Source: SAR324 cluster bacterium
GTDB taxonomy: Bacteria; SAR324; NAC60-12
Reading direction: 5' to 3'
NCBI GenBank assembly: GCA_015231825.1
Contig: JADGAV010000041.1
Coordinates: forward strand, 1 to 41,257
Length of the DNA: 41,257 bases
A program made the position numbers and the translations under genes. This document shows, in pieces, positions 34,314 to 41,257 of the stretch. The notes beneath the pieces were generated by a model. It was not told the origin of the DNA, searched no databases, and was given only the letters and a program-made list of their open reading frames with translations. Each line of letters begins with the position of its first letter. The first letter of the stretch is position 1.

Positions 34314-35804
34314 TTATTGGGTTGAAAGCAGTGTCAGCACATTTTGCGGCAAGGCATTGGCCTGGGCCAATTGGGCCGTTGCCGTTTGCGACAGAATTTG
34401 ATTTTTGGTAAATTCCGTCAGTTCTTTGGCCATGTCCGCGTCTCTCAGAGTGGATTCGGCTGCTGTCAAATTCTCCGAAGCAATCCTCAAGCTGGAAAGA
34501 TTGCTTTCCAGAGTATTCCTCTGGAAGGCTCCTAAATCTCCGCGATTGGAAGAGAGTTCATCGATGGCCTTATCAGCCAGGCGGATCGTATCCTGGGCAC
34601 CCTGTCCGCTGCGGACATCGACATCAGCCAAAGAGCTGAAACCGCTGCTGTTGACGATTCTGCGTGCCATTTGAGTAGAGCTGGTATCAATCAAATTGAC
34701 TGATACGGTCTGTCCTTCATTGCCGCCCACCTGGAATTTCAGTGCGTTTTGTTCAACCTTGACCTGACCGACGATCTGCCTTAAAGGGACATCTTCATTG
34801 ATCCGAACTGTCAATCCGGAAGTGCTCGGATTACCCTTCCGTCCAGTCAGCAACTGTCCAGTACCGACGGCGGCCTCTCCATTGATGGTTCCCTGCACAT
34901 CCCGTCCGATATATGAGACTTCCTCATTGGCGATGGTGGCAGCGCCATCTTCTTTTTGAAAAACATTGGCCACCGAGCTTCTTACCTGCAGATCATGAGT
35001 GCTGCCGAATTCCCGGTTGCGCACCGAAAATCCGCCCTCCAGGTCTTCAATGCCGACGCTGTGTTCAATCTCAACATTGAGACCGGCTCGTTCGGCAACC
35101 GCAGTCAGGCCCTCAATCGCGTTTTTGACCGTGTCTTGTTTGGTGGTGGTGTAGGTTGCCAATTTACCATCACTTCGAATTGATAAGGTGATTCCAGCCC
35201 GGACCTGCTCTTCCGTCAAATTTCCCATGGCCTCAGCCCGTGCCGAGTTCTGGGTGACGACCACATCATAGCCGGCCCCGGTCGATCCGTCTGTTGAGGC
35301 GGTGGCACTGACATACTCCAGCACTTTGTTTCCTGATTCCGAAGCGAAGGAATCGGTGGCACTTCCAGTAGCTGACCGACTGCCGTCGAGCAGACGTTTG
35401 CGGCCGAACTGTGTTTGCTGGGCAATGCGGTCAATGGCATCCAACGCGTTTTCAATTTCCGATTGATCGGCATTGAGCATAGCGTCGTCGTTGATCCCTT
35501 CGTTGGCCGCATGAATTGCTCTCTGCCTGATATCAATCAGCAGGCGATTGACCTCCGTGAGGGCCCCTTCTGCCGTCTGTACGAGTGAGACGGCCGCTTC
35601 ATTGTTGTCAATGGCTTGATGAACCCCGGCGATTTGGGCCCGCATGTTTTCTGAAATCACCAGAGTCGCCGGGCCGTCAGCCGCAGCATTGACTTTCAAT
35701 CCCGAAGAGAGCTTCTCCAAAGATTTGGATAGTCTGTTGTCGTTTTGTACTAAATTACGGTGTGCCGTCAAGGCCTCCCTGTTATGGTTGATTCGCAATG
35801 TCAT
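34314..35804 (-). CDS. Flagellin (paralogue pair A, copy 2)
   Basis: The 496-residue flagellin starts MTLRINHNREALTAHRNLVQ and matches the neighbour at 32071-33561 in length and nearly all conserved blocks (AADGPATLVISENMRAQIAG, RDLGAFQRN-type C-terminal region, ending ALPQNVLTLLSTQ). Its centre has DVQGTINGEAAVGTGQLLTG, and REFGSTHDLQVRSS before it. Differences from the paralogue cluster in the surface-exposed middle third. The GGAGGTAGATT leader before the ATG is the same as in copy 1, so the duplication included the translation start region. Both copies are intact. Confidence 0.96.
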   Translation of the reverse strand: MTLRINHNREALTAHRNLVQNDNRLSKSLEKLSSGLKVNAAADGPATLVISENMRAQIAGVHQAIDNNEAAVSLVQTAEGALTEVNRLLIDIRQRAIHAANEGINDDAMLNADQSEIENALDAIDRIAQQTQFGRKRLLDGSRSATGSATDSFASESGNKVLEYVSATASTDGSTGAGYDVVVTQNSARAEAMGNLTEEQVRAGITLSIRSDGKLATYTTTKQDTVKNAIEGLTAVAERAGLNVEIEHSVGIEDLEGGFSVRNREFGSTHDLQVRSSVANVFQKEDGAATIANEEVSYIGRDVQGTINGEAAVGTGQLLTGRKGNPSTSGLTVRINEDVPLRQIVGQVKVEQNALKFQVGGNEGQTVSVNLIDTSSTQMARRIVNSSGFSSLADVDVRSGQGAQDTIRLADKAIDELSSNRGDLGAFQRNTLESNLSSLRIASENLTAAESTLRDADMAKELTEFTKNQILSQTATAQLAQANALPQNVLTLLSTQ

Positions 35805-36602
35805 AATCTACCTCCCTGTTCCTTCAATTGATAAATAATCCATAATGACCTCGATGGTACCTCAGTCCGTCCAATGGAACTTACGGTTCTAGTAAAAAAT
35901 AAGCTTTTAAACCCGGATCTCCGGAACTTCTGATTTTTGAGAGAAATCCCATGCAAGAGGGTGAGACTGCTGCCTCACTCGATCTTAGATCCTTTTTTGA
36001 CTGGGACCCAGTCCTCCCCCCGATCTGGAAAAAATGATGGAGAGAGTCTATTGAAATGATGGTGAATTTTTTAACCAGGAATACTGATGAAAGCTGGAAT
36101 TCCTGTCAAAATCATCCTCAATAAAAACAGTCTTCCCTATCCTTGTCTCATGAGTCTCCTCCCTAAAACGAAATGACAATTCACCCCTTTCTTCCTTGTG
36201 AAATCATCATTAAATCAGTTTATTTTTGATCCTCAAGTCCCTATGAATGGGACTTCTGCCAAAATTCTCCATCATTGAAAAACAATCCTCCTTCAAGAGG
36301 GAATTGGGAAAATCAAAATCGACAAACCCTTAATTTTGAAAAAATATATATAATTTTAATCAAGCAAAGACTAAAATAATCTCGACACTCCAGTTCATGG
36401 GTCTTCTCCCTAAAATGAAATGGTAATTTGACCCTTTCCTCCCTGTGAAATCGTTACTAAAAAAGTTCTTTTCTTGATCTTCTTCCTCAATTTCCTCAAT
36501 GGATTCCCGGATTTCCTCCTATGAAAATTTGTTGGACAAAATCACTGCCTACCCCTGTCGACTCGAATTCTGCCTGTTTTTTAAAAAAAGCGAGGAGACC
36601 GC
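35805..36602. other. Noncoding flagellin spacer with an internal degenerate duplication
   Basis: No gene is seen in 798 bases. A segment of about 85 bases beginning at 36149 recurs at about 36396, 247 bases away, with roughly three quarters of positions matching (shared pieces include CTCCCTAAAA, GAAATG and TGTGAAATC). CTGCCAAAATTCTCC near 36256 resembles a segment near 40665 in the last spacer. Confidence 0.5.
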
Positions 36603-36604
36603 TT
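36583..36604 (-). terminator. Intrinsic terminator overlapping a flagellin stop codon
   Basis: On the minus strand AAGCG (36604-36600) and CGCTT (36592-36588) pair around GTCTCCT and are followed by a run of seven T ending at 36583. The TAA stop codon of the flagellin at 36603 is partly inside the stem. Confidence 0.65.
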
Positions 36605-38042
36605 ATAGCAACGACAAGACATTCCGCTCTTTTTGATTGGCCTGGGCCAGCATCGCTGTTGAGGTCTGCAACATGATTTGATTTCGAGTAAAGTCAGCCA
36701 TTTCCTGAGCCATATCCGAATCTCGAATCACTGATTCAGCCGCGGTCAGATTTTCTGCTGAAACTCTCAAATTGTTGAGATTGCTCTGCAAAGTGTTTTT
36801 CTGAAATGCTCCCAGTTTTCCCCGTTCTTCTGTTGTTTCTTCAATGGCCTTATCAATCAGTTTTAAAGCGTCCTGTGCACCTCGAAAATCAGTAACCCTG
36901 ATATCGCTCAGGGCGTTGAAACCACTTTCTGAGGTCACGCCGTGCCCCAATGTTCGCGTGGCCATACTTTTCAAGGAAACCCCCACGGTCTGCCCTTCAT
37001 TGGCTCCTATCTGGAAATTGAGCGAATTTTGAAAGACGGAAATGGTTCCGGCAATTTCTCCTTCCGGAGTGGCCTGGTCTCCATTGTAACGAATCGATAA
37101 TCCGGCAGTATGCGGGGCGTTTTCTTTCCCGGTAAGAATCTGTCCTCTACCTACTGCTTCCTCGCCGTTGATAGTTCCTCTGACATCGGTCCCGGCATTG
37201 GCGGCATCGGTGACATTGCCAACCGCGGAAAGAACGCCCGCGGTGGTACTGGCTACTGAAAACCCGTATTCACTGCCAAATTGCTTGTGCCTGAGACCAA
37301 GCGTGCCATCTTCATTGCGGATCAGTTCGAGATCCAGTCCTGCCTCATTGAGTTTCACTTCGAGGGCATTGAAATTACTAGCAGCGCTTTCTCCGGCAAT
37401 GGTGGTAAACGAAACGGTTTTTCCTCCTTCACTGACCGTCAGAGTTTCCCCAGAATCAATGATTTCCTGGGATAAAGCTGTTTGTCCCTGGATAAAGCTT
37501 TTATTGGCGATTTGATCAATTTTGACGGCGTAGCCCTGAACCGGGGAAGTTTTCGTTTCCGGTCCGGCACTGACAAACTGCAGTCCTGCGCCATTGCTGA
37601 CTCCATTGGCCCCGCGACTGCCGTCCAGCAAGCGCTTCGTGCCAAACTGAGTCACTTCCGAAATCCGGTCGATGGTTTCGAGGGCGTTGTTGATTTCAGC
37701 TTGATCGGCTGCCAGCATTTTTTCATCATTGACCCCGGTGTTGGAGGCATGAATTGCCAACTGGCGAACATCGACTAAAAGCCGATTGACTTCACTCAAA
37801 GCCCCTTCGGCGGTTTGTACCATCGAGATCCCATTTTCCGAGTTTTCAATCGCCTGGTTCAGTCCGCTGATCTGGGCCCGCATGTTTTCTGAGATCACCA
37901 GTGCAGCAGGACCATCGGCAGCGCTGTTGATTTTTTGCCCTGAAGACAGGTGTTCCAGATTCAGGCTCGCATTTCGATTGATCTCTTCCAGTTGTCGTTG
38001 GGTGTTGATCGAACTGATATTATGATTAATCCGCATAGCCAT
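36603..38042 (-). CDS. Flagellin (paralogue pair B, copy 1)
   Basis: The 479-residue flagellin starts MAMRINHNISSINTQRQLEE and has LSSGQKINSAADGPAALVIS, GISMVQTAEGALSEVNRLLV and RQLAIHASNTGVNDEKMLAA. The centre shows GGKTVSFTTIAGESA and DVRGTINGEEAVGRGQILTG. The C-terminal region is GKLGAFQKNTLQSNLNNLRV, ending AMLAQANQKERNVLSLL. It is closely related to the flagellin at 38767-40221. The leader AATAAGGAGGTTATT before the ATG is almost the same as that of its paralogue. An intrinsic terminator follows directly. It probably contributes to a multi-subunit filament. Confidence 0.96.
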   Translation of the reverse strand: MAMRINHNISSINTQRQLEEINRNASLNLEHLSSGQKINSAADGPAALVISENMRAQISGLNQAIENSENGISMVQTAEGALSEVNRLLVDVRQLAIHASNTGVNDEKMLAADQAEINNALETIDRISEVTQFGTKRLLDGSRGANGVSNGAGLQFVSAGPETKTSPVQGYAVKIDQIANKSFIQGQTALSQEIIDSGETLTVSEGGKTVSFTTIAGESAASNFNALEVKLNEAGLDLELIRNEDGTLGLRHKQFGSEYGFSVASTTAGVLSAVGNVTDAANAGTDVRGTINGEEAVGRGQILTGKENAPHTAGLSIRYNGDQATPEGEIAGTISVFQNSLNFQIGANEGQTVGVSLKSMATRTLGHGVTSESGFNALSDIRVTDFRGAQDALKLIDKAIEETTEERGKLGAFQKNTLQSNLNNLRVSAENLTAAESVIRDSDMAQEMADFTRNQIMLQTSTAMLAQANQKERNVLSLL

Positions 38043-38295
38043 AATAACCTCCTTATTATTATTCGACGCAATCCTCCCTGATTACCTTCAATTCCCCGGG
38101 GAATCCCCCCAGGCTTCATGAGCCGCTCCCACGAGGGCTCTCTTGTCAAACCCCGGTAAAGTTGCCGGAATTTCTAAAATGTTGCTATCCTGTAAAAAAC
38201 CCTCCTCTCCCAAGCTTTCAGGGAACGATCCGGATTATGGCCATCACTTCATCGACTTTTTTAAAAATATTCCCCTTGATGAGAAAGTCCCAAAC

Positions 38296-38346
38296 ATAGC
38301 GTTTAGACGTTGAATGGAATGCGGCCATTCAACGTCTAAACGCTAT
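38296..38346. repeat. Perfect 22-bp inverted repeat
   Basis: The arm 38296-38317 (starting ATAGCGTTTAGACG) is the exact reverse complement of 38325-38346. The 7-base loop is AATGCGG. Four more pairs, AAAC with GTTT, can form outside after a one-base bulge. No T-run follows on either strand. Confidence 0.9.
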
Positions 38347-38713
38347 TGTTTAACCTGTTATTATTGATTATTTTATTTCTGAGGCCTCCTCCTAATGAAA
38401 GGGATTCCTGTCATTTTATAGAAATGAAATATAATTATTCAAAACAACTTTAAAAGTTTAGAGAAATACCGATCATTGCATGATTTTAAAATGAGAGTTC
38501 CCTCTTTATTTCAGGACACTTCGTCTTCATTCATGCAAAAAAACAGATGCGCACAACGATTACTGATTCACGCATCAGAACAAATGCTAGTCTGGATGAG
38601 ACTCGTCCCTTGCTTGAGTTGATGTCCTCTTCGTCCTTTGCAAATCATTGCTTTTTAATATTCAATAAAATTTCCCCCAACAGTTTTCTGTAAAACGAAG
38701 GGGGCAGTCCTTT

Positions 38714-38750
38714 AAAAAATAGGGGAAGAAGCCCCTGGGACTTCTTCCTC
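38714..38750 (-). terminator. Intrinsic terminator of a flagellin gene
   Basis: On the minus strand AGGGG and CCCCT (38736-38732 and 38725-38721) pair around CTTCTT and are followed by ATTTTTT. A competing longer stem pairs GAAGAAG with CTTCTTC (up to 38750). It lies just downstream of the flagellin stop at 38767. Confidence 0.65.
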
Positions 38751-38766
38751 ACTCGTTTGCACAGAC

Positions 38767-40221
38767 TTATCCTCCCAGAAGAGTGAGCACGACCTGTTCT
38801 TTTTGATTGGCCTGGGCCAGCATCGCTGTCGAGGTCTGCAGCATAATCTGGTTTCGGGTGAAATCGGCCATTTCCATCGCCATGTCTGAATCCCGAATAG
38901 TGGATTCAGCCGCCGTCAAATTCTCCGCCGAAACTCTCAAGTTGTTGAGGTTGCTCTGCAGAGTATTCTTCTGGAATGCTCCTAATTTCCCGCGTTCTCC
39001 TGTGGTTTGCTCAATCGCTTTGTCCACCATGAGAATGGCATCCTGGGCCCCCTGAAAAGAAGTGACATCAATTTCGCTTAAAGATTGATAGCCGCTTTCG
39101 GTGTTCAATCCCTGACTCAAAGCGCGAGTGGCCATATTCCTCAATGAAACAGCAACCGTTTGTCCTTCATTGGCTCCCACCTGAAACTGGAGGGAATTCT
39201 GAAAAACAGAGACGGTTCCAGCGATTTGATCTTCCGGAGTCGCTTCACTGCCGGTGTAGCGAACCGACAAATCCTTGACATTGGGCGAATTGGATTTACC
39301 GGTCAGGACCTGTCCTCTGCCAAGGGCTTCCTCCCCATTGATGGTCCCTCTGACATCGACTCCTGAAATTGCCGCATCGGTGACATCCCCCACTTTGGAA
39401 AGGACACCTGCAGTGGAACTGGCTACGGAGAAACCGAACTCACTGCCATATTCCTTATGCTGGATCCCAATGGTGGCCGTCTCACCATCTTCCTGACGGA
39501 GCAGGTCGACATTCAAGCCGGCATCGTTGATCTTGACCTCAAACTCATTGAGGTTGCTGGTGACACTCTCTCCAGCGATGGTTGTAAAGGACACCGTTTT
39601 CCCTCCTTCACTGACGGTGAAGGTTTCCCCGGCGTCTACCATCTCCTGGGTCAAAGCGGTTTCCCCCTGAGCCATACTCTTTGTGGCGACCTGATCAATT
39701 CTGACGGCATAACCTTCCACCGGAGAGGTTCTCGTATCAGAACCGGCGGTGACAAACTGTAGTCCCTCACCATTGGTCACCCCATTAGCCCCGCGGCTGC
39801 CGTCGAGCAGACGTTTGGTACCAAACTGGGAAACTTCCGAAATCCGGTCGATGGTTTTCAACGCATTGGCTATTTCCGCTTGATCAGCTGCCAGCATCTT
39901 TTCATCATTGACCCCGGTGTTGGAGGCATGAATTGCCAATTGGCGGACATCCAGCAATAACCGGTTCACCTCACTCAAGGCTCCTTCTGCTGTCTGCACC
40001 ATGGAAATCCCGCTTTCGGAGTTTTCCACTGCCTGGTTCAAGCCCGAAATCTGGGCGCGCATGTTTTCTGAAATCACTAACGAAGCCGGTCCATCGGCTG
40101 CGGAATTGATTTTCATCCCGGAAGACAAATGTTCCAAGGTCTTCGTCGACGCTCGATTGACCTGCTCCAGCTGCCGTTGAGTATTGATTGAACTGATATT
40201 GTGATTAATCCTAAAAGCCAT
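38767..40221 (-). CDS. Flagellin (paralogue pair B, copy 2)
   Basis: The 484-residue flagellin starts MAFRINHNISSINTQRQLEQ and shares nearly all conserved blocks with the gene at 36603-38042, including NSAADGPASLVISENMRAQI, ASNTGVNDEKMLAADQAEI and DVRGTINGEEALGRGQVLTG. It ends AQANQKEQVVLTLLGG. It has five more residues in the middle than its paralogue. The AATAAGGAGATTATT leader precedes the ATG. It is the first gene of the minus-strand array; five identical 41-bp repeats lie 136 bases upstream of its start, in its probable promoter or leader region. Confidence 0.96.
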   Translation of the reverse strand: MAFRINHNISSINTQRQLEQVNRASTKTLEHLSSGMKINSAADGPASLVISENMRAQISGLNQAVENSESGISMVQTAEGALSEVNRLLLDVRQLAIHASNTGVNDEKMLAADQAEIANALKTIDRISEVSQFGTKRLLDGSRGANGVTNGEGLQFVTAGSDTRTSPVEGYAVRIDQVATKSMAQGETALTQEMVDAGETFTVSEGGKTVSFTTIAGESVTSNLNEFEVKINDAGLNVDLLRQEDGETATIGIQHKEYGSEFGFSVASSTAGVLSKVGDVTDAAISGVDVRGTINGEEALGRGQVLTGKSNSPNVKDLSVRYTGSEATPEDQIAGTVSVFQNSLQFQVGANEGQTVAVSLRNMATRALSQGLNTESGYQSLSEIDVTSFQGAQDAILMVDKAIEQTTGERGKLGAFQKNTLQSNLNNLRVSAENLTAAESTIRDSDMAMEMADFTRNQIMLQTSTAMLAQANQKEQVVLTLLGG

Positions 40222-40356
40222 AATAATCTCCTTATTATTACATTAATGACATCCTCCATGACTGACAACAAAAGGGGAAACCCATTTTCCCATTTAAAAA
40301 ACAAAAAAAATAAAGATTCAACTGCCTGAACCCGCCTTAAAAAAAGATGATCCGCC

Positions 40357-40560
40357 AAGCAGGGATTCTCCCTGTTCTTGGATAAAATCCTTCCTACAAG
40401 CAGGGATTCTCCCTGTTCTTGGATAAAATCCTTCCTACAAGCAGGGATTCTCCCTGTTCTTGGATAAAATCCTTCCTACAAGCAGGGATTCTCCCTGTTC
40501 TTGGATAAAATCCTTCCTACAAGCAGGGATTCTCCCTGTTCTTGGATAAAATCCTTCCTA
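40357..40560. repeat. Five identical 41-bp tandem repeats
   Basis: Copies start at 40357, 40398, 40439, 40480 and 40521 and are identical except that the final base of the last copy differs. Each unit holds two small hairpins, CAGGGA-TTC-TCCCTG and GGAT-AAA-ATCC. The array lies upstream of the flagellin that starts at 40221. Confidence 0.97.
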
Positions 40561-41144
40561 AACTTCTAAAATGATTCCAAGCTTTCATTCATCCAGGAAG
40601 CAGTCGAGAAAGCTCTTTCTTCTTTTTCATAATAAATAGGAATCCACCCCCGGGAAGGAGACCCCTGCCAAACTTTTCCGTGATGGATCTCTTTTGAAAT
40701 CTCCTGTTATTCCTTAAAAGAGACGGATCCCTCTCATTCCTGGACGGGTCCGCCTGTTTCTAAATATCGGTCTGGCATGTCTCGAGAAAAAGCCGTAATT
40801 CTCCCTCACAACATGCGACCGCAACCTATCAATCCTTCTCGGAGTCCTCCCTGATAAAATATTTATTCCCCCCTCAAACAGAGTTCACTGTGAGTTCAGG
40901 GAATTTCGCAAAGCGATTCAGCTACCCCTCCCTTTCCATCCTAAAAATCGGCCTATACCTTCCTGCATGAAACGGATCCCTCGATTCTATGCATGGGTCC
41001 GCTTATTCCCAAAAAAAGTATCGTGCTCCCGGGAACAAGGCGGCTTCCCTCCTCCACATCGAGGCCATCCCCACCAATTCCTCTCAGAGTCTTCTCTTCA
41101 AAAAACTCCTCCATGATTATTCAGTTTTGCAATGATAACGGATT

Positions 41145-41257
41145 CGTGATCTCCATTTCCTCGAGACCACCCAGTCATCCCTGCAAAACTCAATAGTCCT
41201 TCCGTGATCTCCATTTCCTCGAGACCACCCAGTCATCCCTGCAAAACTCAATAGTCC
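41145..41257. repeat. 58-bp tandem repeat running off the window end
   Basis: A first copy at 41145-41202 is followed by a second at 41203-41257 that is cut by the window end three bases short. The two are identical over the visible overlap (shared pieces include CGTGATCTCCATTTCC and CCCAGTCATCCCTGC). More copies may follow outside. Confidence 0.9.

Larger units (their letters stand above)
38043..38766. other. Noncoding flagellin spacer with a long perfect inverted repeat
   Basis: No gene is seen. Besides the inverted repeat at 38296-38346 and the terminator near 38714-38750, I see only A/T-rich and pyrimidine-rich sequence. Confidence 0.5.
40222..41257. other. Repeat-rich noncoding region upstream of the flagellin array
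   Basis: No gene is seen in more than 1 kb. Apart from the 41-bp and 58-bp tandem repeats it holds a degenerate duplication: ACGGATCCCTC followed by GGGTCCGC near 40723 recurs near 40972, and a related CTCTCAGAGTC/CTCGGAGTC block recurs about 245 bases apart (40831 and 41076). Confidence 0.5.

Noticed and set aside
35946..35968. Sigma-54-like promoter (TTGCA element on the minus strand) upstream of a flagellin
   Set aside because: The -24 GG element is not present at the required distance from the -12 GC.
40357..40560. CRISPR array from five 41-bp repeats
   Set aside because: The repeats are directly adjacent with no unique spacers between them.
40930..40965. Sigma-28-like -10 (AAATCGGC on the plus strand, minus orientation) upstream of the flagellin array
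   Set aside because: There is no -35 match at 11 bases, and it is more than 700 bases from the start codon.

Overview
The window looks like part of an accessory replicon, or of a chromosome carrying a plasmid-type origin, from an A/T-rich, flagellated, Gram-negative-type bacterium. The evidence is FliG, six flagellins, FtsZ, a TrfA-like initiator with an iteron array, ParA, and an imuA-imuB-dnaE2 mutagenesis cassette. I cannot place it to a genus; a proteobacterial or deep proteobacteria-like lineage is the most I would infer. No rRNA or tRNA gene, transposase or CRISPR array was recognised.

Left part (1-12.7 kb): a DUF2461 protein, exonuclease III, an S24/LexA-like repressor with a long hendecad coiled-coil tail, a ParA ATPase with a small upstream gene, an orphan FliG, a second exonuclease III with an N-terminal extension coupled to a TfoX/YjbR-like small protein, and a lone plus-strand flagellin with a plausible sigma-28 promoter. 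Then come YaaA, a VOC-fold protein and small unknown genes.

Middle part (12.7-30.3 kb): the large helicase Lhr, then a minus-strand operon imuA-imuB-dnaE2-SRAP (error-prone translesion synthesis plus abasic-site protection). Beyond it lie an extremely A/T-rich spacer with a possible small RNA and two terminators, a small unknown gene, and a replication origin of ten regularly phased iterons plus two outlying copies. One outlying copy contains the stop codon of the rep gene. Rep appears to join a DnaA domain-I-like N-terminus to a TrfA-like winged-helix body. DUF1801, FtsZ and an XRE regulator follow.

Right part (30.5-41.3 kb): five minus-strand flagellin paralogues in tandem. Two are a close pair, two are a second close pair, and one is more divergent. 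Three of the spacers are about 0.75 kb and noncoding; they share degenerate repeated sequence and contain terminators and a perfect 22-bp inverted repeat. Upstream of the last flagellin are five identical 41-bp tandem repeats, and a 58-bp tandem repeat runs off the window end.

Themes: (1) DNA repair and SOS-type functions are dense here (two exonuclease III, Lhr, ImuA/ImuB/DnaE2, SRAP, an autocleavable-type repressor). (2) Replication and partition genes of plasmid type sit beside ftsZ and fliG, which suggests a chromid or an integrated replicon. (3) The flagellin array appears to have grown by duplication that included its noncoding spacers. All functions are read from sequence by family recognition; no database search was run.
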